From Saprospiraceae bacterium (lineage in GTDB: Bacteria > Bacteroidota > Bacteroidia > Chitinophagales > Saprospiraceae), in NCBI GenBank assembly GCA_016710265.1, contig JADJJL010000001.1:868001-932000 (forward strand): a DNA stretch of 64,000 nucleotides, in the 5' to 3' direction. Numbering within the stretch: position 1 is the first letter of the stretch; the number at the start of each line of letters is the position of its first letter. The position numbers and the translations under genes were made by a program. Below are positions 17,373 to 26,800 of the stretch, in pieces. The notes beneath the pieces were generated by a model, which saw only the letters and a program-made list of their open reading frames with translations, was not told the DNA's origin and did not search any database.

Positions 17373-19864
17373 TCTGGTTCAAATCCAAGGATAAAGTTAA
17401 ATTGGGCGTAACTTTTAATGGGCGCTCCTTGATCAGACAACCATGGTTTATCAAAACCCCAGCCATAATCAAAACCCAACAATCCAAACATCGGAAGAAA
17501 TACCCTTGCTCCTATACCCGCAGCTCTTCGCAGATCAAATGGATTGTATTCTTTAAATGAATACCAAGAGTTACCCGCTTGATAAAAGGTGGTTATAAAA
17601 ATAGTAGCACTTGGATTTAATGAAAGTGGATATCTAAGTTCTGCTGTAAATTTGTTAAATATGGTTGCAAAACCTTTGTCTACTCTATTGTTGTAGTCAT
17701 TGGTGGTTCTATAAGTGATATCATCTACATCGTAGCCCCTCATTGAAACAATATCACGTCCAAGTAGACCGAAAGCCTGATTGTTTAGTCCATTCCCTCC
17801 CATTTGTACTCTTTCAAAAGGTGGCGCACCCAATTTCTTATTGTAATATCCAAGAAAACTCATTTTTGCGTTAAAGCTAAAAACCAACTTGTCTATTATA
17901 TTGTAATACCATTCTCCATCAAATCTCCATTTATGATATTCGACCCATTTATACCTTTCTTCGGATGATATGCTATCATAATTAATAGATCTTCCCAATA
18001 GTGAATAAGGCAATGTCAATTGTCCGGATAAACTTAAACGGGAGCCAGTACGTGGATAAAGTGGTTCGTTGACCGTACTTCTTGTAATGGTGTGTTTTAA
18101 AGAAAAATTATAAAAAGTTCCATTGGCCACCCCAAACTGCGGGTTGTCCACCAAATTGATTCTCTCAAGATTCATGGTGGTGGATCTTATAAAATTATCA
18201 TCCGGCCATCTCAATTGTGAGCCAAGAGCTGAGGACAATCTCATGCTGGTAAACTTTCCACCTTGAATAGTAGTCTGATCAAAAGATGAATAACTGGCTG
18301 CCACGGTAAAAGAATTGGGTTTTTTCCCTCCCAACCAAGGTTCTGTAAATGAGAAGTTGTAAGTTTGAAAAAACTTACCATTGCTTTGCGCCCTTAAGGA
18401 TAATTTTTGACCATCACCTTGAGGAAGCGGATTCCAAGAAGACTTTTTAAAAATATTGCGTGTTGAAAAATTATTGAAAACCACCCCTAGAGTCCCAATG
18501 AGCCCAAAAGCACTAAACCCTGCTGACAATTCCAATTGATCCGATGGCCTTTCTTCTACTTGATATTCTACATCTACAGTTCCACGCCTTGGGTTCACAG
18601 GAGTATTGATACCCATGGATTCAGGGTTAAAAAATCCAAGTGCCATGATGGCTCTTTGTGATCGAATAATATCAGAGCGGCTGAATTTTTGTCCCGGTCT
18701 CGTCCTTACTTCTCTTCGAACTACATGCTCATGGGTGCGGTCATTTCCTTTGACGATGACCCGATCGATGGTCGCTGGAGGGCCCTCAGTGATTCTTATC
18801 TCAATATCTACTGAATCACCAATAATACCACTTTCTACAGGTTCAGCTCTGAAAAATAAATATCCTTCATCCATATAAAGACTACTTACATCTCTTCCAT
18901 CCTGACTAAAACTCAATCTTTTACTTAGTAAATCCTGATCATACACATCACCTTTTTGGATAGATAAGACATTTTGAATCTGATCTTCCGTATAAAGAGA
19001 ATTTCCTTTTATGACAATATTGCGAAAATAATATCTGCGTCCTTCATCCAGGACAATGTGAATTCTTAGCCTTTTTTGGCTTTTGCGCCAAACACTGTCT
19101 CTGATGATTTGCGCGTCTCTATAACCTTTAATGTGATAATAATCGATCAATTTTTGCTTATCGTCTCTATAGAGATCTTCTTTGTATTTTGATTTGGAGA
19201 TCACCTGCCAGACACGTTTGGTCTCTTTCATTTTCTTACGAAGCTTCCAGGATTTGATTTTTTCATTTCCCTCAAAAGTGATATTGGAAATTTTAAGTCT
19301 AGGGCCTTTATCGACGTCAATTAAAAGTCTAACCGAATTCTCTTTTTTCTCATCATTAAATTCAAAAATATTGACGCGGCAATCCCAAAATCCCTTGTCT
19401 ATATAATGATTTTTAATGCGGTATACGATGTTTTCTTTTACATCATCTGTCACAATACTGTTTTTGGACAGTTGACTATTTACCAGCTCATTTAACTCTT
19501 CATGGGCTCCTTTTTTAACGCCTTTAAATGAATGCTTGGAATATCTTGGTTTTTCTGTTACAAGAATTTCAATGGTGGCAGCATCTCCATAAATCTTGCT
19601 AAATGAAATTTCTACATTGCTAAAAAGTTTCTGCTTATAAACTGCTCGAATGGCTTGGGGAATCTCAGATCCGGGGACCGTCACTTTTTGGCCTGTCCTT
19701 AAACCTGAGATTGCAATAATGGCTTTTTCATCCGTAAACTTATTACCTGTGACTGTAATTCCAGTTATTTCGTAGGTTTTCTTGGTGTATTCCAGAAATT
19801 TATTTTCCTGGGCAAAGCTTGCAAAACTTGCAAGAAAAGCAATGGTCAAAAAGATACTTCTCAT
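17369..19864 (-). CDS. bamA: Outer-membrane protein assembly factor BamA
   Basis: An Omp85-family protein of about 831 residues from the ATG at 19864 (MRSIFLTIAFLASFASFAQ, a typical signal peptide); the frame extends 11 codons upstream but without a plausible signal. Residues about 30-420 hold the periplasmic POTRA domains and the rest is the outer-membrane beta-barrel, with the hallmark MRGYD motif in the barrel (VRGF/Y equivalent, loop 6) and a terminal aromatic strand ending in LGFEPD. BamA inserts beta-barrel proteins into the outer membrane. A TAnnTTTG box sits 55 bases upstream. Length and order are normal for Bacteroidota BamA. Confidence 0.93.
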   Translation of the reverse strand: MRSIFLTIAFLASFASFAQENKFLEYTKKTYEITGITVTGNKFTDEKAIIAISGLRTGQKVTVPGSEIPQAIRAVYKQKLFSNVEISFSKIYGDAATIEILVTEKPRYSKHSFKGVKKGAHEELNELVNSQLSKNSIVTDDVKENIVYRIKNHYIDKGFWDCRVNIFEFNDEKKENSVRLLIDVDKGPRLKISNITFEGNEKIKSWKLRKKMKETKRVWQVISKSKYKEDLYRDDKQKLIDYYHIKGYRDAQIIRDSVWRKSQKRLRIHIVLDEGRRYYFRNIVIKGNSLYTEDQIQNVLSIQKGDVYDQDLLSKRLSFSQDGRDVSSLYMDEGYLFFRAEPVESGIIGDSVDIEIRITEGPPATIDRVIVKGNDRTHEHVVRREVRTRPGQKFSRSDIIRSQRAIMALGFFNPESMGINTPVNPRRGTVDVEYQVEERPSDQLELSAGFSAFGLIGTLGVVFNNFSTRNIFKKSSWNPLPQGDGQKLSLRAQSNGKFFQTYNFSFTEPWLGGKKPNSFTVAASYSSFDQTTIQGGKFTSMRLSSALGSQLRWPDDNFIRSTTMNLERINLVDNPQFGVANGTFYNFSLKHTITRSTVNEPLYPRTGSRLSLSGQLTLPYSLLGRSINYDSISSEERYKWVEYHKWRFDGEWYYNIIDKLVFSFNAKMSFLGYYNKKLGAPPFERVQMGGNGLNNQAFGLLGRDIVSMRGYDVDDITYRTTNDYNNRVDKGFATIFNKFTAELRYPLSLNPSATIFITTFYQAGNSWYSFKEYNPFDLRRAAGIGARVFLPMFGLLGFDYGWGFDKPWLSDQGAPIKSYAQFNFILGFEPD

Positions 19865-19919
19865 GTATTTTCTATTAAAGCAAGGACTATAACGCAAAAT
19901 CAGATATTTGATTATTGCG

Positions 19920-19927
19920 CAAAGGTA
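19920..19927 (-). promoter_or_regulatory. -7 promoter box of bamA
   Basis: The minus strand reads TACCTTTG, a full match to TAnnTTTG. A TTTG lies about 22 bases further upstream, slightly far for a -33 box. Confidence 0.6.
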
Positions 19928-20088
19928 TCAATAAAGATCATGAAAGTGGCAAAATGTTGCGAAGCTGATCATATTGATTATCAGAACAATGCGTTAATTA
20001 ACGCTATTTTTTATTGGTTTTTTATTTAGATTTCAATCATTTTGAATTAGGTTTGGCTTTAAGCTCATTTTATTAACTCAAGTATCTT

Positions 20089-20096
20089 TACTTTTG
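20089..20096 (+). promoter_or_regulatory. -7 promoter box of the dapD operon
   Basis: TACTTTTG is a full TAnnTTTG match. Transcription would start near 20101-20103, immediately before the TTG at 20104. Confidence 0.6.
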
Positions 20097-20103
20097 CAAA
20101 AAT

Positions 20104-20772
20104 TTGTATTTGAAGATTCTTGCAAAAATAATATCGATTCTATTTCATCCTTTGTTTGGATTTCCTTACACTTTTTTAATGCTGTTATGTCTTAAACCAC
20201 ATTGGTTTAGTATCAGACATTTTAGCGAAGCAGGAATGCTTTTAATATTGGTAGTTATATACACCTGTATCATACCTATGATTGCGATTGGAATGATGAA
20301 GTTTGTTGGTTTGATTAAAAGTTTTGAATTATCAGAAAAAACGGAAAGAATATTGCCTTTGATAGTCTGTCTAATATTTTATCTTTGGATGTATATTAAC
20401 ATGAAACAAGATACCTCTCTACCACCTGCTTTTCTGGCATTGTTGTTATCTTGTATCATTGCAATAAGTTTGGCATTTGTCATTAACAACTGGATTAAAA
20501 TCAGTTTACATGCTCTGGTAATGGGAGCTATACTAGCGTTTTGGTTGAAGATTAGATTTGGAGATTCAACTTCAACCGATCATTATTTTAGATTTACGGA
20601 AGATGTGGTCAGTTCATTTCATTTGAATCATTGGCTTTCTATCTGGTTATTTCTCTGCGGATTGGTGATGAGTTCAAGGTTGATTTTATCAGCCCACAAT
20701 CGCACTGAAATTTATTTAGGTTTTGTTACTGGAATCGTTGCAATTTTGCTGGGATTTTCACATTGGAATTGA
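20104..20772 (+). CDS. Integral membrane protein, PAP2-like fold
   Basis: A 222-residue protein with about six hydrophobic helices. The pattern of N-terminal IFHPLFGFPY, central KISLHALVMGAI and C-terminal SSRLILSAHNRTEIYLG resembles Bacteroidota PAP2-like (phosphatidic-acid-phosphatase-type) membrane proteins, with KxSxH and SR...H segments in the expected order; the assignment is tentative. No ATG gives the full first helix, so TTG at 20104 or 20110 is the likely start, and the promoter position suggests a leaderless message. Its stop lies one base before the dapD start, so the two are translationally coupled, although no functional link to lysine synthesis is evident. Confidence 0.7.
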   Translation: MYLKILAKIISILFHPLFGFPYTFLMLLCLKPHWFSIRHFSEAGMLLILVVIYTCIIPMIAIGMMKFVGLIKSFELSEKTERILPLIVCLIFYLWMYINMKQDTSLPPAFLALLLSCIIAISLAFVINNWIKISLHALVMGAILAFWLKIRFGDSTSTDHYFRFTEDVVSSFHLNHWLSIWLFLCGLVMSSRLILSAHNRTEIYLGFVTGIVAILLGFSHWN

Positions 20773-20773
20773 T

Positions 20774-21592
20774 ATGAATGAATTAAAAAATAAAATAGAA
20801 CAAATCTGGGATAACAGAGAATTGCTCAACCAGAATGAAAGCAAAGAATTGGTCCGCCATGTCATTGCTGAATTGGACAATGGGCATATTCGTGTGGCGG
20901 AACAAATCAGTCAAGGCGAGTGGAAAGTGAATGATTGGATTAAGAAAGCAATTCTGATGTATTTTCCAATTTCAGAAAATAAAACAATCCATGCCGGAGA
21001 TTTGAAATTTTTTGATAAAATTCCCACTAAAACTGAATTTGAAAAAATAGGTGTGAGGGCCGTTCCTCATGCCATAGCCAGATATGGATCATTTATTGAA
21101 AAGGGGGCCATTCTAATGCCTTCTTATGTCAATATAGGAGCGTATGTGGGGAGTGGAAGTATGGTCGATACCTGGGCCACAGTAGGTTCTTGCGCTCAGA
21201 TTGGAAAAAATGTGCATTTGGCTGGTGGTGTAGGAATTGGAGGAGTATTGGAACCACCCCAAGCGCAACCCAATATCATAGAAGACGATTGTTTTATTGG
21301 ATCTAGATGTATCGTTGTAGAAGGTACTATTATAGAAAAAGAATCTGTATTGGGAGCGAATGTAGTGATCACTGCTTCCACACATATCATTGATGTAACA
21401 GGTTCTGAGCCAGTGTATTTTAAGGGAAGAGTTCCTTCCAGGTCTGTCGTAATTCCTGGTAGCTATACGAAAGAATATCCTGCTGGCAAGTATCAAGTAC
21501 CATGCGCGTTGATCATTGGAAAACGTAAGGAAAGTACTGATAAGAAAGTTTCACTCAACGATGCTTTGCGTGATTATGGAATTGGACAATAA
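20774..21592 (+). CDS. dapD: 2,3,4,5-tetrahydropyridine-2,6-dicarboxylate N-succinyltransferase
   Basis: A 272-residue enzyme (E. coli DapD has 274) of the left-handed beta-helix acyltransferase class. It transfers succinyl from succinyl-CoA in the lysine and diaminopimelate pathway. Hexapeptide repeats are clear around residues 105-215 (for example VNIGAYVGSGSMVDTWATVG and GSRCIVVEGTIIEKES). The start is ATG at 20774 (MNELKNKIEQIW); the frame opens 17 codons earlier inside the upstream gene. It belongs to a short operon with the preceding membrane protein and probably the following AhpD-like gene (11-base gap). Confidence 0.95.
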   Translation: MNELKNKIEQIWDNRELLNQNESKELVRHVIAELDNGHIRVAEQISQGEWKVNDWIKKAILMYFPISENKTIHAGDLKFFDKIPTKTEFEKIGVRAVPHAIARYGSFIEKGAILMPSYVNIGAYVGSGSMVDTWATVGSCAQIGKNVHLAGGVGIGGVLEPPQAQPNIIEDDCFIGSRCIVVEGTIIEKESVLGANVVITASTHIIDVTGSEPVYFKGRVPSRSVVIPGSYTKEYPAGKYQVPCALIIGKRKESTDKKVSLNDALRDYGIGQ

Positions 21593-21603
21593 AAAATTTT
21601 AAA

Positions 21604-21948
21604 ATGTCACTAAAATCAGAATTTGATGATTATAGATCCAGAATGAATGAGTTAATTCTGGCACAAGACAATCTACCACTTAAGCGATTTTTTTCTTTGG
21701 ACCATCAAATGTATCAAGAAGGTGCGCTTGATGTTAAAACCAAAGAACTCTTGGGACTGGTAGCTTCTATGGTACTAAGATGTGATGATTGTATCAAATA
21801 CCATCTTGAAAAAGCACAAGAAGTTGGAGTCAATACCAAAGAAATTTATGAAGTATTTGCAATTGCAAATATGGTGGGAGGTTCTATCTGTATCCCACAT
21901 ACCCGTAGAGCAGCAGAATTTTGGGAAGAGATTAGCTCTAATTCCTGA
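21604..21948 (+). CDS. AhpD/carboxymuconolactone decarboxylase family protein
   Basis: A 114-residue all-helical protein of the AhpD-like fold. The redox motif CDDC (59-62, in RCDDCIKYH) with the downstream histidine is the signature of peroxidase-supporting members. Such proteins reduce peroxides or act as small disulfide reductases; the exact substrate is unknown. It begins 11 bases after dapD and is probably cotranscribed. Length is normal for the family. Confidence 0.85.
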   Translation: MSLKSEFDDYRSRMNELILAQDNLPLKRFFSLDHQMYQEGALDVKTKELLGLVASMVLRCDDCIKYHLEKAQEVGVNTKEIYEVFAIANMVGGSICIPHTRRAAEFWEEISSNS

Positions 21949-22007
21949 TGTAACTCTGAATTGCTTTCTAAATTTTATTCAATAAGAATGCCACGGAAAA
22001 TAAGGGC

Positions 22008-22046
22008 AAAAAAAAAGCCCAAATTTGCACGGCGCAAATTCAGGCT
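22008..22046 (-). terminator. Intrinsic terminator of the small RNA
   Basis: Stem AGCC-T-GAATTTGC / GCAAATT-T-GGGCT (22034-22046 with 22016-22028) with a 5-base loop, followed on the minus strand by nine T. Confidence 0.9.
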
Positions 22047-22221
22047 CTTTCGACTAAGGTCTCAAAATAAGAAAACTACGATCTTTAACCCTTCCTTTTA
22101 GAGAAAGTGGCTATATATTTTGACTACGGTTTGATCCGGTAGTTATTTTAATAAATGCTCAATAAATCAAATTAAATCGGGGGTGGTGTCGGTTACATCT
22201 AAAGACACTATTCTGGGATTT
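22008..22221 (-). ncRNA. Structured small RNA, 6S-like candidate
   Basis: A transcription unit of about 213 bases without a reading frame: a good promoter (22226-22257) and an intrinsic terminator (22008-22046), both on the minus strand. The predicted RNA can fold as a long interrupted rod. Its 5' CAAATCCCAG pairs with 3' CTGAATTTG, TCTTT pairs with AAAGA, CGATTT pairs with AGATCG, and ACTACCGG-ATCAAA-CCGTAGT forms a central apical hairpin. Size, rod shape and a central unpaired region fit 6S RNA, which binds RNA polymerase. There is no tRNA-like end (not tmRNA) and no SRP GGAA-loop pattern. Identity is inference; existence as a transcript is better supported. Confidence 0.6.
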
Positions 22222-22225
22222 GGTG

Positions 22226-22257
22226 TAAAGGTATGTCGGTGTTTTGAAATATGCAAA
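22226..22257 (-). promoter_or_regulatory. Promoter of the small RNA (TTTG-20-TACCTTTA)
   Basis: A -33 TTTG (22254-22257) and a -7 TACCTTTA (22226-22233) are separated by 20 bases, close to the Bacteroidota consensus TTTG-N19-TAnnTTTG. Confidence 0.7.
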
Positions 22258-22475
22258 CTTTTGGCGTAAAATATTTAAAAAAAAATTATATATAAAGAAT
22301 TGATATGTTGCCTTTATTAGAAAACGAAAAAGAATAATGTATATAACTAATTAAATATCAACATAATATCCAATTTTATTGATAATACTAAAGAAAATAT
22401 GGCCAATCCAAGAGCAGGCTTGATTTTTATTAGGGGATATCTCCAAATCCTATAACTTTGCGTTTTTCTATGCCT

Positions 22476-22557
22476 ACCCGGGTGGTGGAATTGGTAGACA
22501 CGTACGTTTGAGGGGCGTATGCCGAAAGGCGTGACGGTTCAAGTCCTGTTCCGGGTA
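22476..22557 (+). tRNA. tRNA-Leu (anticodon GAG)
   Basis: A class II cloverleaf of 82 bases. Acceptor ACCCGGG pairs with TCCGGGT, the D stem is GTG/CAC, the anticodon stem TACGT/GCGTA carries loop TTGAGGG (GAG), and the variable arm is GCC-GAAA-GGC. The T loop TTCAAGT is normal, but the T stem GACGG/CCTGT has two internal mismatches. Discriminator A; CCA not encoded. No gene was seen in the short gaps on either side. Confidence 0.88.
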
Positions 22558-22667
22558 CTCATTCCAAATTTAGGATTTTTTTAAAACTTTAAGCACAATA
22601 GGTCTTTAAACCAAAATCAGATCCATTAAGTCTATTACTATATTCAATCAAACGAAAAGCAATATTT

Positions 22668-23843
22668 ATGAGGAGTTTTATTCCATTTCTTATCCTGATG
22701 TTACTAATATCAGCTTGTTCATCTGCCCACAAACTTATTGAAACAGGCTATTATGACCAAGCCATCCAAAAACTAAGTCGTAAGCTTGCAGGCAGCAAAA
22801 ACAAAAGTAGGGAAGATGTCGTCGATTTGGAATTTGCTTTTAAAAAAGCACAGGAAAGAGATCTTGCAAACGAAGCAGATCTACTTCAGGATGATGACGA
22901 AATGAAATGGGAAAAAATATACCACATACACACCTTAATAGAAGAAAGACAACGCAAGGTTGAATCCCTGGTCCCATTAGTTTCAAAAGATGGCTATAAA
23001 GCCAGTTTTCAATTTATCAATACAAGTGAAAGAAAAAAAGAATCAAAATCCAATTCGGCAGAATATTTTTACAAATCTGCAGTGAGGCTTTTGGAAGAAA
23101 GTAAAAATACAAATGACAAATCTAAAGCAAGGGAAGCTTACGATTTTACAATTAAAATACAAAATCTATATTCCAACTACAAAGATGTGAGCAGTATCAA
23201 AAAGCAAGCCCTAGAATTAGGTACCATTTATTATTTGGTCAGAATGCTAAACAATACTCAAACCATTATGCCTATTCAAATGGAAAATGCATTGCTCAGT
23301 ATTTCCGTTTCTGAACTAAATAAAAACTGGAAAAAATACGACATGCGTCCAGACCCTAACATCGATTATGATTACCATATTGTGATGAATCTTACCAATC
23401 TTGACTTTAGTCCTGAAAGGGAAAAAATAAGGATGGTGGAAGATGTCTTCGAAACGGAAGAGTCTGAACTGATCAAGGATAAAAAAGGAAATCCAATTCT
23501 GGATAGCCTTGGCAAAAAACAATATGAAAAAGTTAAGGTGAAATATCCATATGCTGTTGAAGAAATTACCCAACTTAAATCAGCAATCATCGGTGGCAGA
23601 CTGGAGTGGATTCAAGTAGATAATAAGAATATCGAATTTACTAGACCATTGAATGTCGAAGGTATTTTTGACAATAAGTTTGGGAGACTTGTGAGAGGTT
23701 ACAAAGATAAAATGCATGAAGATGTACAAAAATTATTACGTGGAAGAGCCTTACCATTTCCAAGCAACGAAAATATGATCCTGGATGCAGGTGAAAAATT
23801 GAAACTTATAGTGAAGGACTATATTTACGAAAGAGAAAGGTAG
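22668..23843 (+). CDS. Lipoprotein with TPR-like helical repeats, function unknown
   Basis: A 391-residue protein with signal peptide and lipobox (LLISAC, Cys 17). The region about 22-200 is helical and reads like degenerate TPR units (HKLIETGYYDQAIQKLSRKL, then AREAYDFTIKIQNLY). The C-terminal half (about 215-390) is a mixed region beginning with a DYHIVMNLTNLDFSPE segment. It is probably a periplasmic or outer-membrane-facing lipoprotein; I recognise no assigned family. It stands 17 bases before the helicase gene and may be cotranscribed with it, though the functions look unrelated. Confidence 0.75.
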   Translation: MRSFIPFLILMLLISACSSAHKLIETGYYDQAIQKLSRKLAGSKNKSREDVVDLEFAFKKAQERDLANEADLLQDDDEMKWEKIYHIHTLIEERQRKVESLVPLVSKDGYKASFQFINTSERKKESKSNSAEYFYKSAVRLLEESKNTNDKSKAREAYDFTIKIQNLYSNYKDVSSIKKQALELGTIYYLVRMLNNTQTIMPIQMENALLSISVSELNKNWKKYDMRPDPNIDYDYHIVMNLTNLDFSPEREKIRMVEDVFETEESELIKDKKGNPILDSLGKKQYEKVKVKYPYAVEEITQLKSAIIGGRLEWIQVDNKNIEFTRPLNVEGIFDNKFGRLVRGYKDKMHEDVQKLLRGRALPFPSNENMILDAGEKLKLIVKDYIYERER

Positions 23844-23860
23844 TTTTTATAAATTACCTT

Positions 23861-26800
23861 ATGAAATCTAGAGAAGAACGTATATTTAATTTTGAACAAG
23901 AATATTCAAAATTAAACCCAGCTCAAAGGAAAGCGGTAGATTGTACTGAGGGTCCAGTCATGGTGATTGCTGGTCCCGGGACAGGTAAAACACAAATACT
24001 CGCCACGAGGATTGCAAATTTACTTTTAAAAAATCCTATTCTACCTTCCAATATTTTATGTCTTACCTATACAGACGCCGGGGTAATCGCTATGAAAAAA
24101 AGGCTTTCAGAAATGATAGGCCCTGAGTCTTATGACATTGGAATTTTTACATATCACGCTTTTTGTAACAAAGTGATATCAGATCATGCCCAGGAATTTA
24201 ATTTATTTGGAGAACATGCTTTAGCAGATGATTTAGATATTATAGAAATACTTTTGGATATTCTAACAAAACTTCCTTCTACCAATCCATTATTTTCCCT
24301 TCGTGAATATTATTCTCAAGTAATTCGAAATTTAAAAAAATTATTTCAAGACATCAAAAAAGAAAATTGGGATGTTGTGGAATTACAAAATGCGATAAAG
24401 CATACTTTGGACCATTTACACCTTGATCCTACTTTAGTTTATTTAAGAAATTCTAAAGAAAATAAAAAAGGTGATCTCAATCAAAGAAAATACAAAGAAG
24501 CCAAACTAAAATATGAAAAATCTCTGGCAGCCATCCAAGTATTTTCCAAGTATCAGGAAGTACTGAATCAAAAAAACCTCTACGATTATGATGATCTTAT
24601 CAATTGGGTAATTGATAAATTTAAAATGGATGAAGATTTTTTAGCAGCTTATCAGGAAAAGTATCAATATATACTTGTAGATGAATATCAAGATACGAAT
24701 GGTTCACAAATGGAAATCATTCGCCTGCTTTGCTCTTATTGGGATTCGCCAAATATATTTGCAGTAGGTGATGATGATCAGGCTATCTATCGTTTTCAGG
24801 GTGCCAATCTTTCCAACATGTCTGATTTTATACAAAGATACCATCCTGAACTAATCTTACTTCAAGAAAACTATAGGTCCACCCAAGCCATTCTAGATGC
24901 ATCTTCTTCCACCATTAATTACAATCAAGATAGATTGGTGCATGTTATTGATGGTTTGTCCAAAGAATTAATGGCTGCTGGTAAAAATAAAATATATAAT
25001 TCACTTCCTGCCATCATCCAATATTCTGATGCTTACTCAGAAGTTCAACTTACTTGTCAAAAAATAAATGATTTAATTAAGCATCAATCTATTTCTCCAA
25101 GTTCGATAGCTGTATTGTTTAGAAAAAATGATGAAGCTGAGAGTTATGCAAGGGTTTTATCCCACCTTGGAATTCCATTTAAACAAAGTAAAACTGCTGA
25201 TGTACTTGCGGAACCACTCATTGTAGCCATCTTAAATATACTGCAGTACTTACATATAGAAAGTAAAAATCCATTCGGAGGTGATGAAAGCTTAAGTCAT
25301 ATTTTACATCAACCGTTTATAGGTTTAGATACCATTGACCTTGCTAAAGTTTTTTGGCACTTTAATTTATTGAAAGAAAATTTATATGCCACCAACCAAT
25401 TTTCTTCCAAACCATTTAGTTTAAGATTATTGATTGGGGATTCTACATTTTTAGAAAATGCTGGAATAAATTCTAAGGAAACATTTATAGAATTTTCAAA
25501 AAGTATAGAAAATATTATTGCTGAAAAGGAGTTGTACACAATTCAGATTCTTATAGAAAAATTATTCTATTCATTTAATATTATCGAGTATATTCTTAAG
25601 TCAGTTGACAAAGCAAACCAACTTCAAATTCTTCATTCCTTCTTCAATTATATTAAAGATTTATCTGTCAAGAAACCTGAGATCAAGCTTGACGAGTTGT
25701 TACAGATTTTTCCAAAATTAAAAGAGTACAACATCCCTATTCCCGTACTTAAATATTCAGGAATAGCAGAAGGAGTCTTATTGAGTACGATGCACAGTTC
25801 CAAAGGGCTTGAGTTTGATACAGTGTTTATCGTCAATCAAACAGAATCGAGTTGGAAAAGAAAACAAGACAGCCAGTACCTTTTACCTGATCCATACATT
25901 GGCACTTCAAACCATTCTGATGAAGATGACAGAAGACTGTTTTATGTAGCCATGACCAGAGCTGAAAGACAGTTGTATGTTTCTTATCCAAAAATCATCT
26001 CTGCAAAAAAATTACAAAACCCATGTCGATTTGTCAATGAGTTAACGGGTTCCGGAGGAGTTTCATTTAATGAAGAGATTTTATCTGAAGATCAATTTAA
26101 TGATCATCTTACCATGAATTTAAGTTTCTATCGGAGAAATTTTGATCAATTGGATCATGATTACCTTATACGTTTTTTGGAAAAATTTGAAATGTCAGCC
26201 ACCTCCCTCCAAAAATACCTTAAATGTCCACTCACATTTTACCATGAAATTGTACTAAGAATTCCTGGTGCAAGGACTGCTTATATGGGTTTTGGAAATG
26301 CGATTCACTATGCCCTTGAGAAATATATTTCTGCAAATTTTTCAAGTGAAGAACTTGATCTTGAATTGTTAAAATTCAATTTCATGACTGGGATGCGAAG
26401 ATATAAATCTCATTTTACAGAAACGGAATATAACAGATACTCCGACGAAGGTTTGCGGCACTTACAAGGATTCTTAAAGAGTCATTCTGATGATTGGAAA
26501 TCTGCCATCCAAATAAAAACAGAAGTTCCTTTCAAAAATAAAAGATATCAATCTGTTCCTATTTCTGGTAAAATAGACCGTATAGATATTTATCCTACCG
26601 GCATAAGAGTGATTGATTACAAAACTGGAAATCCTAACAGAGCGAAAGAAAAAACGAAAGCACCAGACGAGAAACAACCTCATGGTGGTGAATACTGGCT
26701 ACAAATGGCATTCTACAGAATTCTTACAAACACGGATTCCATTTTATATCCTTCGTTTTTAGGTGGCTGTTTCTACTACATTGTACCCGATAATCATGGG

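Noticed and set aside
22008..22221. tmRNA, SRP RNA or RNase P RNA for the small RNA
   Set aside because: There is no tRNA-like end or tag frame, no SRP tetraloop pattern, and it is too short for RNase P RNA.
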